Source: Rusavskia elegans
Taxonomy: Eukaryota > Ascomycota > Lecanoromycetes > Teloschistales > Teloschistaceae
Assembly (NCBI GenBank): GCA_011316305.1
Contig: SAUG01000184.1
Coordinates: 1-59,270, forward strand
Length of the DNA: 59,270 nt
Direction: 5' to 3'
Position 1 is the stretch's first letter. Each line of letters begins with the position of its first letter. The notes under the pieces are model-generated. The model searched no databases. It was given only the letters and a program-made list of their open reading frames with translations, and had not been told where the DNA came from. This document shows, piece after piece, positions 48,003 through 59,270 of the stretch. A program made the position numbers and the translations under genes.

Positions 48003-51000
48003 CTAAAGCTTCTGGAATTCATGACCAGGATTGTGAAGGATATGGGCATCAACGATGCAGCGGAAACAGAAATCGAAATCAGGGCAAACTTTGCAGCGAT
48101 GTCGAATCCCTTGAATATCCTAGAAAAGGCCATGTAGTCAGCTCTACCGTATGTATGAAGAGGCTATGGGATGGTAACAACGATTGAAACGTGCAATATC
48201 TGTAGACTTACAAAGAAACAAGAGTTGCAATACGCGTCGTGCTGTTTGCCCATTGGCTCTTTATCCAGGTCAGGATCGTCAGAGACGAATAGTTGTGGCC
48301 TTAGGTGAATGTTCCCACAGAACATTGCAATCTGGAGTGGGCTTTTGCCGGACGTATCCAGCTTGATTTTGCTGGCACCAGCCTCGAGAAGTAGTGTTGC
48401 AGCTTCAACGGTTCCACTTTTTGCTGCCCAATGCAACGCCGTCCAGTGCTGCGAATCTTCTTGGTCTGTGGAAGCACCACGTGCAAGTAATTGAGGGATA
48501 CATTGTGCTGATATTTCATAGCTAGAGGCGTGATGAATGGCTGCCATCCCTTGGTGGTCTCTTGCAGTCACTGAAGCATTCAGTGACAGCCACAATTCCG
48601 CTCGGGCTCGGTTGCCGTCTCTCAGTGCGTCATGTAGCCCGGTTCGCCCGTTTCCATCAGGGCGATCAACATCTGCACCGTGTTTGGACAGCATGTTCGC
48701 AATGACCGTGTAACCTTCCCAACAAGCCGATTGTAGTGGGGTACCATAAAATGCAGCGTTATAGTTTGGGTCACTCCCATTTATAAGAAGTAATTCAACG
48801 ATGTGCGCCTTGCCAGCATGGACTGCAACATTCAGCGGTGTGCCAAGCTCACCAGAGACGGTGGCTATCGAGGCACCGTGTGATAGCAGAAACCTGAGAA
48901 TCGACTCGTCGCCATAGCAAGCAGCCATGAACAGAAAGTCACGGAGACCATTAGCATCCCTTTTCATCTGGTTGGCGACCAGATATTTCGATTCAGGTGA
49001 GCGCAAAGTGAGCGCCTGCTTGAGGAGTAGCTGCAGGAGTACGTTGCCTTGAACACTATTCTGGGAAGCTGCACTTACTATATCTTGTCTGACTGGAAGA
49101 TTCGGTTGTCTCCATATAATCAACTCTAGAAGTGACCGGCCACAGTACGGATTTCCCAGTGCAGCTGTAATGACGTCCCGCTCAATCTCTGTATCGGCGG
49201 GCATCTTGGAAAGCAAAAGTTCGATCATTTGCGTCCCATGATATTTGTTTGCCACGGCCACTCGTAGCAATTCGGTATCGATTCTTGAACAGGAACGCTG
49301 CGACAAGAAGTCAAGCAAGGAAGTTAGGGCCTTTTCATTTTTTATTGCAGCCAGTAAAGCATGTCGCGTGATGACCGTCTGTGGGAAACGAGAAAGGAGA
49401 TACTGTACGATGAATTTGCCGTTTCTCGTCTCAGCTGCCACTTCAATGAGACGACTGCTGTCGAGGGTTGGCTCTGTGTATCTCGAAAGTAATTGATCGA
49501 TTTTGGTGGTGCTGAGCTGCACACGGGTTTTCGGATCTGTCCTGAAATCGTACAGCTTTTTATCATCCGCTGTTGCTGATACGATTTCCTCAAAGGTGAC
49601 AACTCCATTACTTCCAGAATTGGGAGCAGGCCCTTCGTCGCTGGAGCTTAAGGACATTTGAGGGGCACCCGGCCGCTCTAAGATCAATTCGAGTATCGAC
49701 TGACCTTTTTCCTTCAAGCCTTGAGCTTTTTCGACTACCGATACGGGTATAGGCGATTCGCCGAGCTGCGCCAACAGGATCCGCAAGGTCGCCATATTCG
49801 TGCAGCCTGGATTGATCGCGGCAATGAGGTGTTCTTCCTTCACTTTGAAATCGGGTCTCTGTCTTTGAAAATACTCTACAAAATCTACATTATTGACTTC
49901 AACGGCCGCAAGGAGTACGCTGTCGGTGAACGGCGTCTCGTCGGAGTTCCAGTATTTTAGGAGGAATTCAAAATTCCTTGTCCCGTTACCGTAATGTTCT
50001 CTGGAGGCAGCAGCCATGCACCGTTCTGTCACGGGTAGTTGTCCCCAATACTCCGCTAGGAATTCTATGATTTCGTACTTGTAAGGTTGGTCTGAGACTG
50101 CTGTCAAGAGTAACTCTTCCGATGGCTCAAGCGCGGGATTGCATATGGTTCGCAGCAATATTTTCACCATCTTCACTGCATCCTCAGAGTTTCCGAAAGC
50201 CGCATCGACCACGCTTTGAGTTATAGGAACGGCCCTCGGTCGAGACATGGCACACTGCATTTGATGAGAATAGAGGTTTCTAGCGCATGCTTGCATGTAT
50301 GCTTCAGTAGCATATATCGGAGACATTATTGTTGTAAATGCGTTCTCAGAAATGAACATCATGCTGGTGCTGTCCTCCGTCATTCTATAGATATCTTCAT
50401 CCAGCAGCTGAGGGCAACCAGATCGGGAAGACAGTAGGATGAGACTTCGAGGAATGGCATGGTCGTCTATATGAACGATTGCTTTTTGGAGGTTTCGCAG
50501 CGTAACCTTGTTGTTGCAAGGGTGATCGAGTAAATATTTGAACAAGTCAAGATCGCACACTTCTGGTACTCGTGCTGCCGCCGCTAGCCATTCTTCCGTG
50601 ACGTGTTCCATAGAGCAATTTTGAAGAAGAACCTCCAGGCATTCTACGTCGTCCTGGTCCTTGCTGGCTTCAATCACTCTGTAGACGATCTCTTCAGTAA
50701 TCTCACATCGCTTTGGGTGGGCCAGTAAAGTCTTCATAACATTCGTTCTCTTCTTTTGCAAGCCGCACAACCCCCTTGAGGCCGATAGAATGCTAGTTTC
50801 AGTGACCCGAATGTTGGGTTCCTTTGATAAGATCATCTTTACCAAGCCTTGGCTGATGGATTGGTTCTGGACCGCGGCATTCAACATCGCTTCTGTGAAC
50901 CTCTTTACAGGAAATCGGTTCAAGATGATGTTGAGTATGTCAAAAGAAGCACAATTTCGAAGGATATCGGTCAAGTCCTCTGGGTGGACCTCAACAGTAC

Positions 51001-52675
51001 TGTGCAGGAGACTGCAGAGCATCTCTTTCCCGAACTCTGAACTCCGCACCGCCTCGGTAATTGCACTCTTGAAAGGGATGACTGGGATGTGCCTCATTGC
51101 AAACCTCCAAATATCGAGGTTGCGACTTTGTGCTGCTGATGCTATTAACTCGCGTGGTCTTATAGGGGACTTCAGCAGCAAAGAAGTAGCATCGTGCAAC
51201 AACTTGAACGTGCCGTAGTTCCCGCAAAAGGCGGCTACTTCCATCGGTCTCTGACGGTTGGTATTCTGCGCGTAGTGCACGTCGTCTTTGTTCTGGATCG
51301 CCCGTTCCACAAACTCATCGTAGCCATAAACACAAATCATGAAAAGAGGCGAAGCCGGGCGGGATATATACATCATCCTTTCCTGTTGCGCACCAGGAGC
51401 TACTTCTAATTGTGGAAGAAAAAGGTCGCGGTTCCACTTTTCGAAGGCGCTATCAGGACCGTGCTTAAGCAGGAATTCTTCCATTAGGGCCCGGAGTTTG
51501 GGTTTCTGCCTTAAAGAGCCCGACTTCATACAATGCCGACCGAGGTGGGCGTTGACATATTTGTGAATGAACATCATCCTGGGCCAGCTTGGATCAAGCT
51601 TCAGGTAAGCCTCCAGACAAACTTCAGCTGCCACAGCGTGTGCATGCTCTCCGCTGTATTCTGTCTTTTTCTCAAAGAACTCTTTTACGGACAGGTGGGC
51701 AAATACGAATCGGGGGCGATATGCTGACTCCTTAACAATCAATCCCCGCCCCATCTTCAGGATTGTTGCTTCGTCCAAATCTCTTTCCTCCCCAGACAAG
51801 ATGCCCAAGGCCTCAAGCATCTGGCCGATATCTATGGGATACTCTGCGCAGATTATAAGCTTGATGGTGTCCTTAATTGCCTGACAACTGGGCGGTGTGA
51901 ACTTATCAAGGTCCCTAACGATTGCCGAATATGTGTCTTCGAGAGTCTCCGGAAGTCTAGAGAGCAAGTACTTAACGTCTTTCTGGCCGAAAACACGATA
52001 TGGATCGTATAACGCATCCACCTGAAGAGCGACCCAGCGGAATACTCTATTGGCCTTCTGGTTAAGGTCTTTTATCACTCTCTCCTTGAGCTGGTCGCTG
52101 GCTGCGCCAGAAAGGAGATCCTGGCTGATTTTTTCGCTAACGAATTTCATGATATTATCAGCATTATCTGTCGCAGTGATACACAAGTTTGGCGTTTTCA
52201 AAAAATGATTCGTAATATCGGGGTCATTTCGACTCGAGACCAGTATCTTCACTATAGATTCAGGATTGTAGGTGAGTTTGCTGAGAACATCCAGCAGTAG
52301 AGCGCGTGCCTTGACATCGCATTCGTCGAGAGCATCCACGATAAGCGTCACTTTTTTGTACCTGTGTTGAATGAGTTCTGTCAGTAGACTTGTGATCTCG
52401 TTATCTGAGAGCTGTGCTTTTGTTTCACTGCCCTTTGCCAACTCTTTGTTATACGAGGATATGACTGGAGGCTGTATCGGAAGACCAGAGAAAGGTGCTG
52501 CTATTTGTCGAATAATCGAGTGGAGTATTGCTCTTAGGTCTCGTAGTACTGTATTACTTGAGGTTCTTGAACAATAGAAGTATGCAAAGGCTTCATTGCT
52601 GTCAAGCCGTGGCCTTTCCAGGATAGATTGAACGACACATGAGCTGGGAAGAATAATATTGTACGGTGCGGAGGG
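48003..52675 (-). pseudogene. NACHT/solenoid/ankyrin/ZZ NLR-like protein, 5'-truncated
   Basis: Exons 48212-52675 and 48003-48119 join in frame across an intron at 48120-48211 (GTAAGT, CTGAC, CTAG). The product has about 1525 residues and no start codon. In order: EAFAYFYCSR and ILHSIIRQIA (NACHT strands after the P-loop), VTLIVDALDECD (Walker B, about residue 108), KILVSSRND (sensor), a winged-helix-like segment ending in FAHLSVKEFF. Then come about 800 residues of 35-45-residue helical repeats (ITEEIV...LLxxCP type), and five or six ankyrin repeats (GTPLNVAVHAGKAHIVELLL, HWTALHWAAKSGTVEAATLL). The second exon completes a ZZ zinc finger: YCNSC...GIRHRCKVCPDFDFCFRC...H...H. The frame is closed upstream by a TGA at 52676-52678 and the P-loop is missing. 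Such proteins are fungal NLR-like receptors. It is probably a non-functional or altered allele, unless an undetected 5' exon exists. Confidence 0.8.
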
Positions 52676-52686
52676 TCAGGGTTAGG
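52671..52686 (+). repeat. Telomere-like motif at the gene-island boundary
   Basis: gagggtcagggttagg contains one full and one degenerate TTAGGG unit in the same direction as the terminal telomere. It lies exactly where the NLR-like frame is cut and just before RIP-mutated DNA begins (about 52715). It is short enough to be chance, but its place is suggestive of an old chromosome-end or repair junction. Confidence 0.4.
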
Positions 52687-52714
52687 CGGGTATCCTGTAG
52701 GACTTGGTTAAAAT

Positions 52715-55700
52715 CGGTCGGTCGTACCGTATATTAATATTATCCTATTAATACTATTCCGGTATAAAAGTTCTATAGAATTATTTTTTAATAAACCTTT
52801 AGCTTTTAGAACTAAAATAATTATAATAGTTTATAGTATATCTAATTATATAGTCGCTATTAGTTTTAATATTCGTCTAAAACCTACTTCCTACCGCTTC
52901 CTACCGCTACCGCTAGTATAATTATTATTTAAAGCGAGGGAAGATTTAATTATCTAATTAATTACCGGGAAGATTTAATTAGCTAATTAATCTAATAATA
53001 ATCTATATAGTTATTAATATATATATATATTAAGAAAATTTAAAGGTAGTAATTAATTAGCTAAAAGTTTTACTTTTTATTTTTTTATAAAATAGCAGGT
53101 TCTATATAAATTTCCTATTTCTATTCTATATTTTTTTTATTTTACTTTTACTAGCTCTTTTTTAAGTTTAGCGAAGCTATTACTAGTCTATTTAACTTTT
53201 ACTATAAATTATAGATAACTTCCTACTATTATTAAATAGAAATATAATATTATATAATAAAGATAGTAGTATATAAAGTAGTAGGCCGTTTATTAATAAT
53301 TTAAAATTCTAGATACTATCTAGTTCTATTTTTTATTATTATAAAACTTACTATAGACTTCTTTTCTACTATAATACTATTAATAATCTATCTAGGCGGC
53401 TATCTTTTATTTAAATAAATAAAAAAGCCTGCTAGCTCTATAATAAGTCTCTAATAAAAGTTAAAATATACTAGCTTATAATCCGTTCTATATACCGGAA
53501 GGAATTTATCCTTTCTAATAGATTACTAGTTTTCTATTTTTACCGCCTAATTTAGATATCGAATATTAAAGTAATAGGTTTTTCTATTTTCTATTTATTA
53601 TTTTATATTCGTAATTAAAACCTAATTTATATATTTCCTAGTAATATTAGTAATAGTCTTTTCCCGTTATATAATAATAGCCGACTTTATATATTATATA
53701 AATTAGATACCTATTTTTTTTTTCTTTCTATTAGAATCGCTTTATAATACTTTTTACTAGTTAACCCCCTTTATAATTTCGAAATCTAGCGCTAAATACT
53801 TCTACCGGAATATAATATATCTATCTAATTATCTAAAATACTTTAAAGTAGGCCTAAAAAATACTAAATAGAGGAAAAAAAAAAGGAAATAGCTAAAAAT
53901 TATAAAATAATATTTAAAATAAAAAGGCCTCGAATTAAAAATCTTAGATAGTTCTACCTACTATCTTCGCTCCTTCTATTCTTTCTACCGAAGCTCCGAA
54001 GGTATCTATTAGTATATACTATAGTATTAAATAGATTTTTATAGTCCTAGGACTATATTATACCCCGTTTAAATTCTATATTAATTCTAGAATATAACCC
54101 TAGGACAATATATAATTATATTTTCGAAGTTAATAGTTTAATTAGAACTTTTTTCTAGTAATAGATTAGTCCGGTATAAAAAACTCTAGAAGCTTATTCT
54201 ATCTATAGTAGAACTATAATCTAAACCTTCGATTTTACTATCTATTTCTATCTTTTTTTCTACTATTATCCTATCTTATAGAGTCGAAGATCGCTTTTTT
54301 AATAATAATATACTTTACTAGATTAATATTCTATACCGACTACTAAATAATAGATATCTTTTACCTTATTTTACTAGTAATATATTAATTTTTATTTTTC
54401 CTATTAAAATTTCCTACTTAATAAATATAGCTTAATATAGAAGAAGACGTTTATATAAAAGGTTATAAACTATATTTCCGGTATAAATTAAGGATTCTAT
54501 TTTTATAAACAGTATTCGAGCTCTATCCGTTTCCGGTAGTAATTTAGATATTAAATAGATTCTTTATATACCTTTAGATAATAGACCTAGGTTTCTATTA
54601 TAGCTATCTAATACTTTACCGCTATAATAACTATAGTCTATAGAGTTATTATTACTATAATAACTACGGTTAGTACCGCCTATATTACCGCCGCTATAAC
54701 TACGGTTTATAGAATTTAAATAGACTAATAAAATCTTTATAACGGCCTTTCGATACTTATATAATTATAGTAAGTTTTCTTTCTACTTCTATCTATTATT
54801 AGATCGCTAAAAGATACTCTAGCTAGCTATTACCCCGACTTTCTATCTAATATTCGGAACTTCGGTAAATTTACTATATATTAGAAATCGTTTAATTTCT
54901 AAAAAGCTTCGTCTATTCTATTTTTCCTACTTTTATATTATTTAGTAATATTATATCGTAATAATTCTATTTACCCGGATTTCTATAATATTAATTAGCG
55001 CGCTTTTTTTACCGGGGAATCTATTTTATCCTCCTTTAATATTAGTTATAATAAGAAGGCTTTACTCGAATAATTTATAATAAAAGAGTAAAACGACTTT
55101 TAGATCTATATTACTATTAATATTAATAATATTATCTTCGTTTCTATAATTCTAGTAGTTTATTTCTATCTATTTTACTAGTATTTCTACCCGCCTTTCT
55201 ATTAATATATTATATAGAACCCGCGTTTTATAATCTATAGCTATAGTATTTATAAATTTAAATAACTATATATTAGCTTTAGTTCTGCTGACCGAAAGCG
55301 AAACTTTAATACCTATATATATTTCTCTAATATAATATAAATAGAATAGAATACTATTTATATAGATTATAATCTTTAATTAGTTTAAATAGATTTAATT
55401 ATTTTTTCTACTATTCGATTAATCTATCCTAAATATATATCCGCCCGCTATTTATAAAGTTTCGAAGCTATTTATATTAGTATATCTATTAACTAGAAGC
55501 TATATTTCTTTAGATTATTAGTTCCTATTAATATCTACTACTCTATCCCGGCTAACTACCTCGATTCTTTATAGGTAGAAGTAATTAGGCGCGCTAATAC
55601 TATATAGGAGTTTAAAAAGTTTTTCTTTATTCTATTAGCTTATAACTTAAAAGCAAATATTATATACGATTCGCTATAAGAAATCTAAAACGCTATAAAA

Positions 55701-57459
55701 TAGATACTAGTTTACTAATATAATATATCTAAAGAAATTATTTTTCCTAATAAATTCTATTTTAACTTCGGTTTCGATAATTTTATTAAAATTTATAGTA
55801 GAGTTCCCTATTCTAATATTACTCTATTTTATAATATATAATATTTCTAAATTTAGAAAAATTATTTTTAGAATCTATATAAAAGGCCTATAGGCTTTAA
55901 AGTATTAATCTATCTATTCTATTTTATTTAAAACCTCGGCTCTATATTTATAGAGTTAACTATATCTAACTTTTTCTATTATAAAAATTTTATAGTTTAC
56001 TATAAATTCTATAATACTATTAAAAATCTTTTTATTATATTATTTAAGGATATCTATCTTTTTAGTAGTTACGAATTTAAAGCCTTCGCTTTTAAATAAG
56101 CCGAATAGAATAATTAGGCCGCGAATAACTCTATTTATAATAAATAATACGCTATAGTACGCTTCTAATAATATACTAATAGCTTTAAAAATTACTTAAA
56201 TCTACTTTTTAGCTAACCTTTTTCCTATAATTACTAGATTTAAGCTTTTTTATATATTAAAGGCCGTTTTAACGAATATTTTAAGTAGGCGTATAAAAAA
56301 AATATTTACTATAAAATATAAAATAAATACCGGGTTAACTTTATTTTTTTCCGAATATTAAATTTAAATTAATAGCTGAATATAGTTTTTATTTAACTAT
56401 TATATTTCCTATCTAATATATCGCGGAATCTTTTATCTAGGCCGGGTTTAATATAGTTTTAAAACTATATTTCTAATCTTTTTATAGAATTCTATTAACT
56501 ATATACTTTTATTTCTATCTAGGAAATTATCGCCTTTATTTTAACTTTTCTAAATATTTAACTTTTCCTTTTCGAAATATTAGTAGTATAACCTATACCG
56601 GTAGCCGGTCTATTTCTAAATTTATAAAAAAAATAAAAAACTAATAGAAATATATTTTATATTACTATTAATATTATATATTTTACTATAAAAGGAACTG
56701 AACCGGTATAATATCTTTTTTTTATAAAAAAAGAATAGTAGATAAAATAGATATACGTAGTTACTATTTTAGAAAAAAATAATATAAAAATAGACGCCGA
56801 CTCTATTTATATAACTAGATTTAGCTTATAATACTAAATAATAATAGACCGGTATAGTATTATTTCTTTTTTTCCGAATATAATCCTTTAGTAGGGTATT
56901 TTTTCTTTTAATATTTAAATTATTTATTAATTAGATATTAGAAACGGGCTTTAGTAGAAATTTAAAGGTAGATATAATATTACTAGAATCTATATAAAGT
57001 AAAATCGGTTTTTTATTTTTTTCTAAACCCGTTTTTATTTCTAGGTAGACGAAGTTTAGATAGTACCTTTTTTTAATTATATTGCTTTACTTTAGTATTA
57101 TTACTATAAATCTATTTAATTTACTATATTATATACTTTATACTTATCGACTATAATAAATATATTATCTATAAACTAGTTAACCGGATAGTAGATAATA
57201 TAATCGATACCGAATAGTAGACCGAAGAGGTCGTAAAGGCGCTTAAACTATAAATTCTAAAATAGCAGCTCTATATATTTTAATTTAATAAAGAATAAAA
57301 CTACTAGTATAGAACTTTTATAGCCTAGGTCCGGAAAGAGACTCGAGAGCTATATCTAAAGTATTTAATTAAATAGAAACGGTTAGACTTTAAACTATTA
57401 ACTTTTTCTACTATATAATAATTTCTAGGAGGTATATTTTTTTATATTACTTTTATTCG
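52715..57459. other. RIP-mutated subtelomeric DNA, elements not identified
   Basis: AT-rich, CpA-depleted sequence as in the left block, interrupted by GC-richer words. I found no LTR pair, inverted repeat or recognisable protein motif. A frame on the plus strand from about 55550 to 57420 looks protein-like if TAG/TAA are read as Gln/Trp, but its stop density is no lower than expected by chance. It is probably one or more old retroelements. Confidence 0.5.
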
Positions 57460-57867
57460 TATTACGTCCACGATTCCACAGAAGTTCCCTGGAAAATTAG
57501 CTAAACAAGCGAGCCTAATTATCTATAGCCGTCTATAGCCGCTATAGCCGCTGCTTTTAGTAGGGCTTTTAGCGTACGGCTACTATCGGCCTTTATAGCT
57601 ATTTATAATATATATATCGCTTATTACTCCTATAGATAGCTTCTCTCGTTAGTTATTAATATAATTATTAAATACGTTTCTACTATTCTCTTTTTACTTA
57701 TTTCGTAACGAAAATACCTCGTAATATTATAACCGTACTTCTACGGCTATATAGGATTAGTTATAATAACCTATACTAGGATTCCTTTACTATTTAGTAG
57801 CTCGGACTACGCCTATAGCTATAGCTAGGCTCGAACGTAACGCCCTCTAATATATAAGGACGTTATA
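57460..57867 (+). repeat. LTR (408 bp), 5' LTR of the telomere-truncated element
   Basis: It begins TATTACGTCCACGATTCCAC and ends AAGGACGTTATA, matching the LTRs at 14294-14703 and 17235-17644 throughout. The 11 bases after it (ttttaataatt) are the same as those after the LTR at 14703, so it is followed by the normal priming-site region rather than being a solo LTR. Its first 60 bases keep several CpA/TpG and look less RIP-mutated than the other copies. Confidence 0.8.
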
Positions 57868-59204
57868 TTTTAATAATTCCGGAAGATAGATAAAAATCGG
57901 ATTTTTATTTAACTAATATTATTTAGACGATCTATAGAAGCTTTAGTTAATTTAGAAATAACTTAGAATATTATATTAGAAGAATATATAAAGAGGTTTA
58001 ATATTCTTTTAACTAGGAAAATAGAACTATATCTTATAGGAATAATTAATAAAATAGGATTCTTAAGAGTTAAATATTAAACTAAACCCCTATAGATAAG
58101 AAGTAATAGTTATAAAAAAAGAATTATCTTTAATATTATAAAAACGTAAAGGGATATATATTTAGGTATTCTATAATTTATATTATAGAATCTAGAAATC
58201 GTTTAGAATATAATATAAATAAAAATAGGAAACTATTTTCTTAGTATATCTAAAAGGCTAGCCAAGATATAGAAAGTATATAGTACCTTTACTCGGAAAT
58301 AGTAGACTAAAAAGGAATTAGCTACTATAAATAAAATTCTATAATTTTTTAAAAAATTCTAGAATATATTAAAGGAACCGGAAGGAAGGCTATCTTTACC
58401 GGCTTATATTAAAAAAGACTATAAAATTATTATAACGGATCCGGAAAAGCTAAAAGCTAGACTAATCTATAGATTAAATAATAATTAGTTAATAGTATTA
58501 CGATAATATATTAATTATAATCTTAAAAGAAAATATATATAATATTCTAAATTAAAGATAGGATAACCGGTAATATTTATTCTAAAAAAGAATAATAACT
58601 TCCGACTTTATATCGACTTTAGAAGATTTAATATAGTAATTTAAAAGAATAAATATTCTTTCCTACTTCTTACCGATTTTAAGAGTAAAATTAGAAAAGC
58701 TAAATTCTTTATAAAATTCGATTTTAGAGATATATTTAACCTTTTTAGAATTAAAAAAGGCGATAAATAGAAAATAGCGTTTAGAATAAAGTACGGACTA
58801 TTTAAATACTTGGTTATACTTTTTAGGTTAATAAATATACCGGCGACCCTATAACGCGCTATTAATAAAGTATTATATAACTATTTTAATATTTTTATTA
58901 TAGTCTATATAAATAATATATTAATATTTTCAGAAATAAGAAAAAAATACGAGTAATATATAAATATAGTACTCCGGAAATTCCGCGAATATAACTTTAG
59001 AATTAAAAAAAAAAAATCGGAATTTTTTAAAAAAGAAGTTATATTTTTAGGATATATAATCCGGCCTAGAAGTATTATAATAGAAATAAATAAACTTTTA
59101 ATAATAAAAGAATAGCCGATACCTAAAAATAAAAAGGATATCTAATATTTTCTAGAATTTATAGGATTCTATTAGAATATAATAAAGGGATATACAAAGA
59201 AAAC
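57868..59204 (+). pseudogene. Ty3/gypsy protease-reverse transcriptase region, cut by the telomere
   Basis: After the priming-site region the frame soon shows a protease end (DIYLGIL, family DIxLGxPWL) near 58151. Then comes a linker with ITDPEKLKARLIYRLNNN near 58438 and the reverse-transcriptase fingers and palm: LKKNNNFRLYIDFRRFN, KAKFFIKFDFRDIFNLF, AFRIKYGLFKYLVILF. The active site is VYINNILIFS at 58903-58935, where YxDD has become YINN by G-to-A changes. EVIFLGYII and a truncated FIGFY...IIKGY follow, after which telomere repeats begin. No gag precedes the protease. RNase H, integrase and the 3' LTR are absent. Not functional. Confidence 0.85.
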
Positions 59205-59270
59205 GGGTTAGGGTTAGGGTTAGGGTTAGGGTTAGGGTTAGGGTTAGGGTTAGGGTTAGGGTTAGGGTTA
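59205..59270 (+). repeat. Telomere, (GGGTTA)11
   Basis: Eleven perfect GGGTTA units reach the window end, reading 5'-TTAGGG-3' toward the end, as expected for the right arm of a fungal chromosome. They start directly after tacaaagaaaac of the truncated retroelement, with no subtelomeric spacer. Confidence 0.97.

Larger units (their letters stand above)
57460..59204 (+). mobile_element. Ty3/gypsy LTR retrotransposon truncated at the chromosome end
   Basis: It comprises the LTR at 57460-57867 plus the protease/RT region to 59204. It shares its LTR with the gag-only elements of the left block but, unlike them, carries pol and no gag. The 3' part was lost at the chromosome end. The flanking pentamer on the left is attcg; the right one no longer exists. 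Confidence 0.8.

Noticed and set aside
48184..51727. Many 60-140 codon plus-strand frames opposite the NLR-like gene
   Set aside because: They are antisense shadows of one long, domain-rich minus-strand coding sequence.
55550..57420. Long plus-strand frame that reads like a protein when stops are taken as Gln/Trp
   Set aside because: Stop density is about 10 percent, no lower than expected for this base composition, and no family motif was recognised.
1..59270. CRISPR arrays, bacterial operons or ribosome binding sites
   Set aside because: No regularly spaced short repeats; introns, telomere and RIP show a fungal chromosome, so these categories do not apply.

Overview
The window is the right-hand end of a chromosome of a filamentous ascomycete (Pezizomycotina). 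It ends in eleven perfect TTAGGG units at 59205-59270. Its genes have short GT-AG introns (44-92 bp) with CTAAC/CTGAC-type branch points. More than half of it is extremely AT-rich DNA almost without CpA/TpG, the mark of repeat-induced point mutation (RIP). I cannot name the species.

Layout. (1) 1 to about 25320: RIP-mutated nested transposons. These are several copies of one LTR retrotransposon family (about 410-bp LTRs, gag-only interior), three copies of a 0.9-kb repeat ('beta') with its own reading frame, TA-flanked GC-richer MITE-like elements, and a 3.6-kb Mutator-like element (MULE1) sitting in an LTR. (2) 25321-25962: a small island that is much less mutated. (3) 25963-34355: an 8.4-kb element with the same terminal inverted repeats as MULE1 and a perfect 10-bp target duplication. 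Part of its transposase gene has been replaced by a degraded Helitron-type Rep/PIF1-helicase gene. (4) 34356 to about 52675: a gene island of normal composition. (5) 52690-59204: again RIP-mutated, ending in an LTR followed by a Ty3/gypsy protease/reverse-transcriptase region that runs straight into (6) the telomere.

Gene island, left to right: a secreted CBM/cenC-like protein (minus); a four-exon PD-(D/E)XK nuclease-like protein (minus); two weak ORF remnants; a secreted cysteine-containing DUF7872-like protein (minus); a CorA-like two-helix membrane protein (minus); a HET-like protein with two membrane helices (plus, divergent from the previous gene); and a large NACHT/solenoid/ankyrin/ZZ-finger NLR-like protein (minus) that has lost its N-terminus, including the P-loop, exactly where the RIP-mutated DNA starts. 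The NLR-like, HET-like and nuclease-like genes belong to classes often tied to non-self recognition or genome conflict in fungi. Nothing suggests an operon or one pathway; this is best read as accessory subtelomeric content.

Exon coordinates were worked out by hand from splice signals and frame continuity. They are firm where stated and marked uncertain elsewhere. Family names rest on motif recognition, not on a search.
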